Source: Dimorphilus gyrociliatus (lineage: Eukaryota > Annelida > Polychaeta > Dinophilidae). Taken from it: 64,000 nt of DNA. The stretch lies in NCBI GenBank assembly GCA_904063045.1, contig CAJFCJ010000012.1, forward strand, positions 930,001-994,000, given 5' to 3'. Each line of letters begins with the position of its first letter. Position 1 is the stretch's first letter. The notes below the pieces were generated by a model. The model ran no database searches. It was not told the DNA's origin and worked only from the letters and a program-made list of their open reading frames with translations. Below, in pieces: positions 1 through 11,807 of the stretch. The translations under genes were made by a program, and so were the position numbers.

Positions 1-2950
1 ATTTTCAAAGTTCTCTTTATCAATAGAAAGGCATAAGATATAGAATATGTAACAATTAATTGATATATTTACTTACTTGAATGCTCTGGTAAGATTGAGA
101 CTGATTGAATTGTAACTAATTCTTGAAAATCAACACCCCACCAATTATTACCTCTCTCATTAGTTTGACTGCAGCTTATATTCTTTGTATATATAATATT
201 GTTGAAAGAGAAAATATCGACGGCTTTATTTGCTGCATGTTGTGGATAAGGTGTTGAACTTTGGGTAACGAAAGAATTGACATTTATATATTGTTTCAAC
301 AGTGTATCTGTTTAAGAGAAATGTAGATTGTTAGTTGTCTATACTTTCTAAGACAATCAAAAAATTGAAACTAAGGCCAAACGTACCTTGAGCGTTGTTT
401 GGAGTTCCATAGACAAAAATTTCGCAAATATCAAAAAATGCACCAGTAGTTAGTAGATTATGTGTTTTTGGTCCATTAGATATTTCAACATAACGACCAA
501 CCGTATGTAAACTACACGAGAAAATATTAGTTGAGCCAAGGGTCATATTTGAAAAGGGAACAATAGCGCAGATTGATAAATTGGCGTCCGGATTGATTGA
601 GTAAAATAGAGATATGTTTAAAACATCATTTGCTAATAAATATAACACCATTAATAGTAATCGATTGACACGTTATTATAAAGTATTTTTAACTAACTTG
701 CAATATACGAATTTCCCCTCACAACATGGACGTTCTTTACATTATAGGTAGCTTTTAAATCTATAATTAACCAGAAATTTTCCGTTCCCGCTTTCCAACA
801 TTCATTATCATAATGAAAGCCTTGTCGATAAATATTGTCAGTTGTCAAAGTAGCTGTTGTCTTCTCGGTTGCTGATATAGAAGACCAAACCGGTTTTCCA
901 AGCGCAATATTCGGATGTGCAGCTAAATTAAATATAGTTTTATCGTTAAATTGTAATATTCACTATTAAAATATTGATCAAATTTGCTTACAATCTTTAC
1001 TCTCCCCACCAAAGATTTCAATATTGCAAACTGTAAAGTTTGTATGAAGTTCTTTCTCAATTACGGTAACTAATTCTCCAACACTGGCGGGGTCACAGTC
1101 GTAATATCTATTCTCGACCCAATAGCAAGTTGAGGCAACATTATCAGTCATACTTAAATCCGTAACGGAGATGTTGAACTTAATGGAATTGGCTAGTAAG
1201 ATTAAAATACACAAGAAACTAAGTTAATTTGTTCAATTGATTTATAAGAAAATAAGGTTTAAGAGATATAAAATACGAACTTTCACTTTCTAACAGGTCC
1301 ATATGTTCGCAGGCGGTTTTTTCGTAACAGCAGTCTGTATCGTCTAATATCTTGTAACTATTCATGTATTTATCTTTGCTAATTGCCAGTGTTCCGTTGG
1401 TTATTTCAGAGAAAATCTGATGCTTAGAACAATATGAACCATTTGTATGAAATCCATCACAACTTAGGTCAGATTTACAACTCTGTCCCATTTGCTGTTT
1501 TGTCTCAACACAACTGCTGACAACGGTAGATGTATCGTAGAAGAAAGGATAACGCTTATAGTTGATAATATCTGTAGAACAAAAACTTAGTGTCTAAACT
1601 AACTATTTAACTGAAATTGTGTAGTTAGGAAAACCTTCTTTATATGCCATTACTGTAACTCTTTGAACGAAGAATATTTTACGTAGATATAATCTCCACC
1701 ATTTAAGTTTATCAATAGACCAATTTGACGAAGTACTTGATAATAAATGTTGAAATTTACCGAAATTTGCTGTAAAAGAAATGTTAATAGAATAATGATT
1801 TTCTACTTCTTAGAGAGCTTACTATTCTCAAAGTAAATTTGAATATTTAAATCAAGATTTAGAGTTAGCACTTCTGATAAGGCAACTCTTTTACCAGACT
1901 TTTCATACAAGTGAAATGCAGTAGTTTCCCAGGATCTTTTAAAAATTTCTCTACAAGATACAGTTCTTATACCAATAGCAAAGCCTCGATTGAAGAAAGT
2001 GTTATCGGGATTGATGACACCATTTCGAAATTCTTTCTGATAGTTTATGGAAAATAGCCCTTTTGAATGGTCTATTTGACCCATAACTAATAATTTTAGA
2101 AAAGGAGGATTTCATTAGAATTTGTTGCTATAATTAAGAATCAAAACAAACCAAATTCGACTCTGCTGTTACAGGAAGGACCTAGTACTCTTATTAATTT
2201 TCCGAAGCATTTGAACATCTTACTTGGAAAAACATATACTCCATTCCAGGTAAAGTCAAATTCGTAGTTAGTTTGTATGTTTAACAATTGATATTTATCA
2301 TTTAGAGGTTGAGGAGAGGAACAAGAAATATTAGGTTCACTTAGGAAATTCGGGATAGTCGGGAAAGGTTCTGTAGTCGTATATTCTGTTGTTGTATATT
2401 CTGTTGTAGTTTGCGTTGTACCTGTTGTACCATTTGTTGTACTAGGGAGGTTGGTTGTACCAGTTGTCGTATTAGGGAGATCGGTTGTACCAGTTGTCGT
2501 ACTTGAGCCTTCACTACTTGAATTATTTTGTTGCGAGAAAGTTGTCAACTTTTGCGTAGCGTTTCCAACTGCTGAATTATTTGTTGGTGCAACTGAAGTT
2601 ACATTGATACTCGATTTTGTTGTAGATTTTTCGGTAGTCAATTCGACGGTTGTCGTTATTTCAATTGTTGACTTTTGGAAATTTGATGTTGATGATTGAT
2701 CTGGACCTGTCGTGGTTGATGTTACTTCTTCATTTTTCGCTTTTGTCGATGCAGCTACAGTACTTTTTTTCGTTTCTTTTGAGGTCGGTGCAATAGATTG
2801 GGTTTTTGTAACTGTTGAAGCGTTATCAGATGGGGCAAATGAACTAGTCACATTATCAAGTAGTGTTAAATGCAGAAGAATAACAATCAAGTAGAAATAT
2901 CCTATGTAAACATATGTAGTAAGATTTCCCATGTAAAGTTTACGCTTCAT
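1..2950 (-). CDS. Mucin-like protein with fucolectin/F5-8-type modules (3' end outside window)
   Basis: Eight exons fit: 2950-2173, 2086-1823, 1769-1635, 1571-1281, 1192-992, 922-698, 632-387 and 307-77. The last ends in a donor at 71-76, so the gene continues beyond base 1. Exon 1 has a hydrophobic segment (YFYLIVILLHLTLL) followed by about 200 Ser/Thr-rich residues with TTTE- and TTTG-type repeats, a mucin-like stalk. Exons 6+7 encode a fucolectin-like (F5/8 type C-related) domain with NIALGKPVWSS, FWLIIDL and CEIFVYG; exon 8 begins another (VTQSSTPYPQHAANKAVD, WWGVDF). Exons 3 and 5 look like halves of a further copy split by the Cys-rich exon 4. Every intron is phase 1. It is probably a secreted or surface sugar-binding protein. 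The start was taken at the first ATG; the donor closing exon 3 (GTTTTC) is weak. Confidence 0.7.
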
Positions 2951-4467
2951 TCTCTCCGACTGACTAATGAACAAACAGAGAAGCAGTTCAATAATAAGGC
3001 GGAGAATTTCCGAGATCTCCTCTAACTATGCTAATAGTCGTTAGTTTTAAAATATTAAATTTTAGCAAAGAGTACAGCTGCTTCTTTTGAACAATTAAAG
3101 AAAAATAATAATGAAGCAGGCGGAGTTATTGAGGCTAGTTAAGCAAAATAATTGAAAAAGTATAAAAACTTTCATAATAAATGCCTTTTTCATATATCTT
3201 TTACTATCATCTGAATAGTTAATAAGAAATGAACAAAGCGTAAAAAGAAGTTTGTTTCTGAAGACATTATGATTTTGTTTTTTTGTGCCAAAAAACAAAT
3301 CAAAATAACAATCTTACATCAAACTGCTCAAAAGAGAATGAACGGAGGTTTCGTAATTTTGTGAACAAAGCTTTTTAAGAATCTTCTTTAATGTTACTCT
3401 ATTGCATGGATAATAAAGCTCCACTTTATTGTCAATTTATTAGAACATATTTTAAATATTAATGTAAAATGGTATAACCAAAATTATGTTTTTTATTATG
3501 AAATATAAATATTTAGAAATTTCTAATTTCTGTCGAACTATCTCTAAAATATTTATACTATTTTAAAGTGTTTTACAAAATATAAACAGTTCATCCTTAA
3601 AGTACAATAGGCTGACATTTTATTCTAATTTAAAACAAAAACAACATTGGTGAAAAGCTAAACTATCTTAAAAACAAACTTTTTCTAGTTGAAAATATAG
3701 ACGCGACCTCTTTTTAACAAACTCCTCTCTTTATATCCATTCTATACTAATAGAACTCAATTCAAAACGAACTATCATGTTTGTTAAATCAATAATTATC
3801 ATTATTGATTAATAATGACAAAATCTGAATATTATTGTATTATGTGATACAAGGTTTGTTTAATTATTTACTTCATAGTCTTATTTCAAAGACGACCATA
3901 ATTATAATTAACCTGTATATATCGATAGAAAGATTTTACAGATATTCAATGTAGAAACTACTCGTACAGCATGAATTCTCCAGTAATTGTAGACTTTTTA
4001 AATCAGTTCAATGACCTTTTTTTTAATCCATATTTAGTGTTTTTTAGTAAAGAAAAAGATAACTAAAATTAATTATTATTCACTTTCTTTTTGCCCCCTA
4101 CAGATTGAATTAATTATTGATAATAGGTTCAAGTTAGAATTGAACACATTAAGTTGCAAAATATACTACTGTATATAGATACTATACAAAACTGTGTAAT
4201 CAAAGCGATTATTAATATGTAAAAACGAAAATATCAGTATAAATTATCTATTTATATAATAAATTTGTATGTTTAACTTTCAATAATGAGCTAATTGTAT
4301 TCTTTTTTACCTGATGTGCTGCTTATAAGATTGTGTAAAAATACAGTTTACTTAAAAAAAGAAGAATTGAAAATATACGTTGTGATATGTTTTTATTAGG
4401 TTAGATTATATTCGTTCATATTAAAGTTGTTTAATAACAATAAAAGTTAATATTTTGGAAGATTTTC
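2951..4467. other. Gene-free interval
   Basis: AT-rich sequence without a convincing coding frame. It separates the 5' end of the mucin-like gene from the 3' end of a tetraspanin on the same strand. Short ORFs here lack family features. A perfect 10-bp inverted repeat lies at 3787-3810. Confidence 0.6.
3787..3810. repeat. Small AT-rich inverted repeat
   Basis: AATCAATAAT and its exact reverse complement ATTATTGATT flank a 4-nt loop (TATC). In DNA this AT-rich such hairpins can arise by chance, and no function is implied. Confidence 0.5.
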
Positions 4468-5715
4468 TTATATTTTCTTTGCAAGATTACATGCTGAGAT
4501 AATGGCAATTAACTGTTTGGGAAATAAGACAAAAAAAGAAACATAATTATTCATTAATTGTTAATTAGTAAATATTTATAGAGTTATTTAAACTAATTTA
4601 ATTACTACTAACAAAAAAAAAGAATCTCACCTCTAACACGAAAACTGATGCTCCGATTGCCAATATTATTTTAGCGTATTTTATTAATTCATCTTTTACG
4701 GAATTGTAACATCCCTTATCAGAATTAGAATTTTTAGCGTCAGGATTTTGAAGACAACCTTGTATATCAACAAATTCAAGTTGGCTAGCTTTGCCTGGAA
4801 AAACATCTGGATTTTTTGCCTTGCAACACGTCATTGGTATCTTAGCCTTGAATTTATGATAAAATATGAAAGAGTATATTTAATTAACAATAAAAAAAAG
4901 CTAATTTAATGTTTAATGTTTAAAATTACCTTTATTGTGTTTCCTTTATAAGTATATTCCCTTATCCACTTTTCTGCTGTTTCGAAATCGCCTCCACCAT
5001 CAACACCGCAACATTCAAACTGATTTCAAAAAAGAGTTCATTTCGAGTTGCATATTTTGAATAGTATTATTTTAAAATCGATAGAACTGTACGTAAGTCA
5101 TAAAATAAAGAAATAAACTCGAATGAATTATACCTGCATTTGAGCTCCATCCCATGCCAACGAAACTGTATCATCAGCAACTTTAAATTTATCATCGTAC
5201 GTTGATCCCTTATAATCCTCTATAAGAGTCGTATTCATATAATCTTTCAATTTATCTTCAACTTTATTTTGGAAGACTGCTCCAAGAATCACAGCGGCTA
5301 ATTGAATAGTTAGTAGAACACTTACAACAATGGAATATAGATAGAGAAAGATTTTTATTTCCTTCCATGCTCCACAACATCCCATAAATGATATTACAAA
5401 TATAACAGATGCTGTTCCAATCAGAACATAAGCTCCACTCGACAATATAGAGGTAACATCCAAGTCAGTTGATTTAACATCAGATGGAATTTTGGCGAAT
5501 AGATCAGTAATAGTATCTTTGGATACTGTTACAAGAATTCCGAGAGCAATAGCAACAGCGCTAATTAACTATGGATAGAATTTGTAAAAATCGTATATTT
5601 AACAACATAAATAAATAGGCTCATCGAAACAAACATAAAAAAGAGAAAAATAACATACCACAAATCCAATATTAATAGCAAATAGGAATATTTTGGAAAC
5701 TGTCTCTCCACACAT
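4468..5715 (-). CDS. Tetraspanin (280 aa)
   Basis: Exons 5715-5659, 5568-5134, 5019-4930, 4846-4631 and 4512-4468 join in frame, all phase 0. The protein opens MCGETVSKIFLF and has four membrane segments, two of them flanking a small loop with MGCCGAWKE. The large extracellular loop carries the tetraspanin CCG signature (FECCGVDGGG), a second Cys pair (PMTCCK) and further Cys (GCLQ, GCYN). The fourth membrane segment (IILAIGASVFVLE) is interrupted by the last intron, and the tail is only about 14 residues, ending NLAKKI. Tetraspanins organise plasma-membrane microdomains with integrins and other partners. Family assignment is firm; the ligand or partner cannot be told from sequence. Confidence 0.88.
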
Positions 5716-7444
5716 CTTTTATTACCACAACCTATATATTAAAAATACTATATTAAACAAAAGAAGAATTATACCATAAACAAGTAGTCTTTTTCTCCGA
5801 TATGCTAAAGGTTAATATAAGCAGGAAGGAAAGAATAAAAACAGACATTGATTTAGCTTAAAATTGTATAGTTACAATGAATAAATAAATTAGTTTTATT
5901 CGTCGTAAGAATTCTACTCAAGATTAATCTCTTCTTTTATTCCTTTAGCTTATAATGTTGATAATATCTCTTTCTAAGTAAATAAGAAATAATGATATTT
6001 TTCACCTTAACTTTTCGAACGTATCATTACTGTTACTTTAACAGTGTGAAAAACAAATTGAACTCAATAATATTGAGTTCTCAAAAAATTCTTTGGTATG
6101 ACTATTGGTTCGCCTGTATTAGTAGAATATATATATGATGAATAACGCACATATGGTCAAGTGTACATTATTCCACAGTTTTATATTGACGATGGTTAAT
6201 TCAAGATAATGAAAATTGAAAGGGAGTGTTCGTGAAGGGATTAATGTATCGTGTTTATACGTAAATTGTAAAGCAGTAAGTAGTAAGTATGAACAAAAAA
6301 ACATACCTTAAATATTTAAAATTTACTCCTTTTATTCTATTTAAATAGTATAAACTGATACGTTGGAATATTTGTAACTATACAAAAAGATGATAAACTA
6401 AATCAATTGAAAAAGAAAATATATATAAAAGATCTAAATCATTAATTATTTACAAATAGTAAAAGCATAAGCCATTGATTTGGGCTGTATATAGTCTAAA
6501 TTTATATATCGGTATCAATTACAAAGATATCTATCTATGTATCTATATATATTTTAAATATTTGTACTTACTAATTTTCTTATTTGTAATTGTGGTTAAA
6601 AATTATATAGAAATCTAGTTATGCAGGTCGATTCAATTGACGAAGTGCGCACACTTTTGCTTTTTTATGATTAATAAAAGAAACACATACACACGTAAGC
6701 ATATACATTGAAATTCAACAGATGTAAACTTTTATGAAAGAGAAATTAAACTTGCTTCTAGAAATAAAAACTGGTACTAAATTAGAAAGAGCTGTCTATG
6801 GTATTCGTTCCAAAGTGTAATTTAAATAGAACCGTAATAAAGAAGTAGATGGATAGACAGAAGAAAACGGAAGATTTAATAAATGAGAATGAAGGGGAGA
6901 GAAAGAGCTAAAAAAGTATTTGAGAAAAGCGCCCTCTTGAGGTGAAAAACTTGAAGAGAGATGGATCGAATGATCTCGGTTTTCTCTTTTTTTTGCCATT
7001 CCAACGTATAAACATTAATCAATTAAAACCAAACTAAAGCAAAAAAGAAATATATCGATTGGGAAAGCGAACTAAAGAGAATATTCTTTCTTAAATTTAT
7101 AATATCTTTTAACTCTACATAGTTCATTTCATTTGTATTCGTTGCATACTCTTTACAAGTATAGTTATACAGTAATATATATATAATTTATATATCTATT
7201 ATTATCATTTTTTCGCTTTATTTTTAAAGTTTGAACGCTTTAAAATGAACTAATTATAATAATAGTAATTAAGTTTAATAAATAATAACGTAGTAATAGT
7301 AATTGTCATTTTTCTTGAGTAGATTTTGTAAACGGAAAGAAGAAGTAGGCAGTTGTTGTAACGGTGGATTTAGAGAAGAGAAGAATTTCTTTTTTATCTT
7401 TTTTTTTGTTATTCAATTGGAAAAAGTGTCGAAAGTAATAGTTT
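5716..7444. other. Gene-free interval
   Basis: No supported gene. AT-rich with short TA runs. Small ORFs at 6119-6304 and 6796-6999 lack recognisable domains and splice context. Probably holds the promoter of the tetraspanin (right to left) and the 3' flank of the claudin-like gene. Confidence 0.55.
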
Positions 7445-8285
7445 TTATTGATTTAATCTTTCGTAGCTGTATCCTTGATCTGTACATGGTGGGGAATACC
7501 ATTGGCATCTCTCTTCAACATATATTATTGAATCATCTATGCAAAGAGCTATAACTGAACATAAGCAGAGGAAGGCTGATATAATTCCAGCGTAGAAAGA
7601 TGCATGTAAATCTAAATATTTGGGTGATTGAACGAGAAATTCCCCTACATCTTGTATATGTGCGCCAAATAAGTAGAGTGCTAATAGTTGTTGAGAAACT
7701 GAAACAAAATTTAAAGTGATATATACTGTTTCTACTGTTAAATTATAGTCTCTGGTTTATTTCAAACAATCCAGTAATCTAGTATTTGTTTTAATAATGA
7801 GAAAATCAGATTATACTTACTGGCAAATATAAGAATTATTGAAATGACTTTTCTGGCAGCAAGGCTCATTCGTAAACCTATTCTTGTCTTATGTCCCATT
7901 AACACAATCAAGCATACAAGGCATGCTGATACTCCCAATCCAAAGGCTCCAGAAAGCAGTTTATACCATACTATTTGGAATCGAAAGAAGAATTAATCAA
8001 TTTTAAAAAAATGTATTAAAATATAAATAAATCTAAGATACAAGATTATCTTAATATTTTAATAAAATACTCACATGGGATCTGATCTGTAAAGTCGCCT
8101 ATATAGTCGCATACATCCACTTTTAAGCAGAGATGAAAAAGCCCGAAATATATTGAACTAGATCCTTCATCAACGTTAAATAATGCCCAACAAGGTGTTG
8201 TCAAAGATACTAAACCAAATAACGTTGAAATTGTTAAAAATCTAACAGAATAGTGCAGTTTTCTAAACGCTATTTTCACCGCCAT
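7445..8285 (-). CDS. Claudin/PMP22-family four-pass membrane protein (204 aa)
   Basis: Exons 8285-8075, 7970-7821 and 7698-7445 join to 205 codons including stop. The first membrane segment (about residues 15-35) is followed by an extracellular loop with the claudin-type pattern: W in PCWALF, then GLF-x2-C-x5-C (GLFHLCLKVDVC). Three more hydrophobic segments follow (LSGAFGLGVSACLVCLIVL; VISIILIFA; AGIISAFLCLCSVIALC). Members of this superfamily act in cell-cell junctions, septate-junction barriers or membrane organisation. Length is typical (about 200 aa). Assignment to claudin, EMP/PMP22 or an invertebrate relative cannot be resolved by eye. All introns have canonical GT..AG ends. Confidence 0.8.
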
Positions 8286-8700
8286 CTTGTTGCAGTGGAC
8301 GTCCTATCGATTTTTGCTAGGCGTATATATATATATATATATGTTGTATAGTTAGTTAGATTGACTATTCCGTCGAGGAAAAGTACGATTTGTATTAAAG
8401 AAACAGTTTGCAATAGAAAAAAAGAAATAAAAGAAGAGTCCTCCATTTTTTTTTTGCTTTTCCTATCTTGTAAAAAGGTCAATTAGTATAAACAATTACG
8501 TTATAAATATGGAAAAAAATTATAACTTTCATAATTCTACCTATATGAAAAACAATTGAAATTCTATATGTACATTGTTCACCGATTATGTATGTTGAAT
8601 GAAAGAAGTTAGGCCTAGTCTGTTTTTTTTCGTTGACAATTAAAAAGGATATACACAGTGTATATATACATATATGTATTAGTACGTTGATAGTGGCAGT

Positions 8701-8746
<46 letters not shown>

Positions 8747-9561
8747 AATAGTATAGAAAACTGTTATTAGCACTTTTATAAAGTAATGATTATTTTTTAA
8801 GTATACTTGGTTTATGGTTTGACAAGATAATTGAAAACTACTCATATATAACTTATATGAACAAGATAAGATTATAAAATTGATTCTAGGCCTATTTGAA
8901 AAAAAAATGAAAAATATTTTGACAGAGGCAAGTGAATTAATAGTGTTAAAACGGAAAAAAGGGAAAAGAAATGGGTATTTTTTGGTTAATGAGCCAACTC
9001 CTCCTTCGCCTCCTCTCTCTAAATCATTAAGAACTCAGAAAGTTATAAAAAGAGGAACGAAATTTATCCTTAATTATTAATTAATTTCTTTGAAAATCTT
9101 TACAACCAATTAATGATTTTTCGTTTTTTTAATTACACTTGACAAGAGTTTAGTGATCTAAATGGGAAAAAAATATTATAAAGTTTTAATCCACCAGAGG
9201 TCGCCCTAATTTTTTCTTCTGCTTTGCAGTAGATTACAAGAATAATGCGAGATAAATATCAAGTTTAAAGACACACGCATGCAGAGAACAAGAAATGGAA
9301 GGGACGAAAGTAAGGCAGGGGGTCGGGGGGTGGGACAGAGAGATCTCTCTAACGAGGTGTATAATGTGCGATATATTTTTCCACGTTGACAACGGAAGAT
9401 GGCGCTGACGAAGTTAAAATTGTTGAAAAGGTTATTCTTTGACGGCTTTGTGTGCTAGACAATCACTATACTATATTTATATCGACCTTTTAACGTATAC
9501 GATTGGCCAAGTTTTAATTTTTTTTCAAAGTTTTCACATATATTACCCTTCATATGGAACG
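8286..9561. other. Gene-free interval with microsatellites
   Basis: Likely the shared upstream region of the divergent claudin-like and cyclase-like genes. It holds a TA run near 8320-8342, a GA tract at 8705-8740 and purine-rich stretches near 9300-9350. The ORF at 8880-9080 has no domain features. Confidence 0.55.
8705..8740. repeat. (GA)n microsatellite
   Basis: About 18 uninterrupted GA units, seen directly. Simple sequence in the intergenic region. Confidence 0.95.
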
Positions 9562-10161
9562 ATGAGAGGATTACTATTGTTAATTTTAATGACTTTAGTC
9601 ATACTTAGTGATACTACTACAAAGAAAAAGAAAACAGTGAAGCAGACACCCAAACAGTCGAAGAAATCTAATATCGATAGAGTTTGGAATGATAAAATAG
9701 TGGATTTAACTCATCCATTCAATTATCATACGCCGTTATTCTCTGAAAAGTCAGCCTTTTATGAAAAGAAGAAGGTAGCTGACTTGAAGGGCGAAGAGAG
9801 TAGTAATGCATATAAATATTGGTAAGTAATATACAAATATATATATATATATATATGTTTATATATACGTATAATATATTCAGTTCCAAATATAACATAA
9901 GCGAAAAATATTAATAATAGACGCCTTATATGGACGCTTAAAGACAGTAAACAATATGTAAGAAGTGAATAAAAGGACATGACAGTTTTCTGTATATAGT
10001 TCTTCTTCTTCTCTTTATACGTAATAATAAATAATTGATGACTTTGAAGCCGCGCATTATTATTTAGATTCTGTAAATATACATTTTTAATGATTAGACA
10101 TTTATACAAACAGATGTAGCTTGTACGTGAGATTAATATGCAAATATATATGTATCTACTA

Positions 10162-10213
<52 letters not shown>

Positions 10214-11160
10214 GCATACACACATATACATATATAATATATATATATATATATATATACAGTATAAACATAAAATTGTATTTATTATAAAAGTATACTT
10301 GCCGGAACACGCAGAAAAGACAATTATAAATTGTAATGTACATTGTGTATGTTTTGCGTTTATTATTATTTTTTATTATTATATAAATCTTGTACAACTG
10401 TAAATTTCTAACCTATTTTTTCACCTCTTCTTTAAGGGCTGTTGAGACTCACTTCGTTATTTATAATTCGGCGGGAACTCATATAGAATCGCCTCGTCGA
10501 CTTAATTCAAACGGTCTTTCAGTTAAGGATTTAACATTTGATCGACTCATTCTCCCTGCGGTCGTAATTGACATTGAAGCCGAATGCAGGAGGAACAGGA
10601 ATTACAGACTCACAGAAACCTATATCGCCGAATGGGAAAAAAAGCATGGCATTATACCTAAGGGTGGTCTTGTTCTTATAAAAACCGGTTGGTCGAATTA
10701 CTGGAAAAATTCTGAAAAATATTACGGAACAAAGGATAAAAATATTATGAAACTTTCTTGGCCAGGTATGGATGCCGAGGCTGCTGCGTGGCTTGTTCAT
10801 AATAGAAAAATTTACGGCGTGGGAATCGACGCTCCGTCTGTTGACAGAGGTCAATCGTCCGTTCTCTTGGCATTGCGTCAATTATATGATAATAATGTTT
10901 ACACATTGAAAAACTTAGCTGATATGAGCAATATACCAACGCGTGGAGCCACCGTTCAAATCATGCCAATGCTGATAGATGGAGCTGCAAGTAGTCCTAC
11001 AAGAGTTTTTGCAAGTTGGTCGGGTGATGGAAGTCACAAATCAGGTCGCTCCATACCTTTTCTCACAAGATCTGGAGTTGAGAAAACCGGAAGCAATATT
11101 AGAAAACTGCTGCTATATGTTTCGTTAGCTTGTTACGCTTACCATTTTCTTTTGCTATAA
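9562..11160 (+). CDS. Secreted cyclase-family (KynB/isatin hydrolase-like) protein, 327 aa
   Basis: Exons 9562-9821 and 10437-11160 join in frame. The N-terminus (MRGLLLLILMTLVILSD) is a signal peptide and is followed by a Lys-rich segment. The body matches the cyclase family (PF04199: arylformamidase KynB, isatin hydrolase): DLTHPFNYHTPLF, GGLVLIKTGWSNYW, WPGMDAEAAAWLV, GVGIDAPSVDRG, and a late IPTRGATVQIMPMLIDG. The family's metal motif HxGTHxDxPxH reads SAGTHIESPRR here (residues 98-108), so the first His, the Asp and the last His are Ser, Glu and Arg; only His102 remains. This suggests weak or lost hydrolase activity. The C-terminus ends in a hydrophobic segment (KLLLYVSLACYAYHFLLL), typical of a GPI-anchor signal. 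The in-frame ATG at 9562 was chosen because it starts the signal peptide. Confidence 0.82.
10163..10215. repeat. Compound (CT)n-(CA)n microsatellite in intron
   Basis: A run of CT units passes directly into CA units, inside the single intron of the cyclase-like gene. TA runs lie on either side (9838-9856 and about 10230-10258), accounting for much of the intron's 615 bp. Confidence 0.9.
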
Positions 11161-11807
11161 TGATATATAAACAAACAAAAAAATAAAATAAAAACATACA
11201 AAAACTACATAGAATAATAATTTAAAAACAAGCATGTAAGAGAAATCTTATCTGTGGAATCAAATCGGTGTCGTGACCTTATTTGACGGTGAGGCGTTCC
11301 TCAAATGAAAAAGCAAATGACTAATAGTCTCATCGAGCAGGAACTATGTAATGGATGGGTGTATAGAGAAAGAAAAGAGAGTGAGATACGGATGAGGGTA
11401 AAGAGAAAAATAATAGGATTTTAGATTTTGCTAAAAGAAAGAAATAGAAAATATGAAGAAAAATTCATAGACAAGTTTAGAAGGCCCATTAAACAGGGAT
11501 GAATGCGTAAACTATTTTACCATAAAATCTGTATAATAATTAAAACCATTAAAAAATTCTATTTTAAGGTAAGTTAGTCGTCAACTGACGTTGTTCTCAT
11601 ATATTCTATCTTACTTTTTCTCACAATACCCAATTAAACAACTATATCCATCTTCGTCATCATTATACAGTCTTCTGATCATTTAGCAGTGATATAGTTG
11701 ACTTTTAAAAATATTTATTAGATATACTTAAGCGTCTTATCATTTCACAGTTTTACCATTAGCGACACCTGTCGTTGAATGTATGCATTCCACTGTCTAT
11801 TAACAAT
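11161..11807. other. Intergenic region before the channel gene
   Basis: No coding frame supported. A tandem AATAAA-type sequence at about 11180-11190 (AAAATAAAATAAAA) may be the polyadenylation signal of the cyclase-like gene. The remainder presumably holds the channel-gene promoter. Confidence 0.5.

Noticed and set aside
2451-2894. Two plus-strand ORFs rich in Val
   Set aside because: Antisense shadows of the Thr-rich mucin stalk on the minus strand.
9759-10397. 212-residue minus-strand ORF
   Set aside because: It covers the microsatellite-filled intron of the cyclase-like gene; the protein is Tyr/Ile/Cys-Val and Arg-Glu repeat translated from TA, CA and CT runs.
10531-10939. Two minus-strand ORFs opposite the cyclase-like gene
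   Set aside because: Antisense shadows of a clear coding exon with family motifs.
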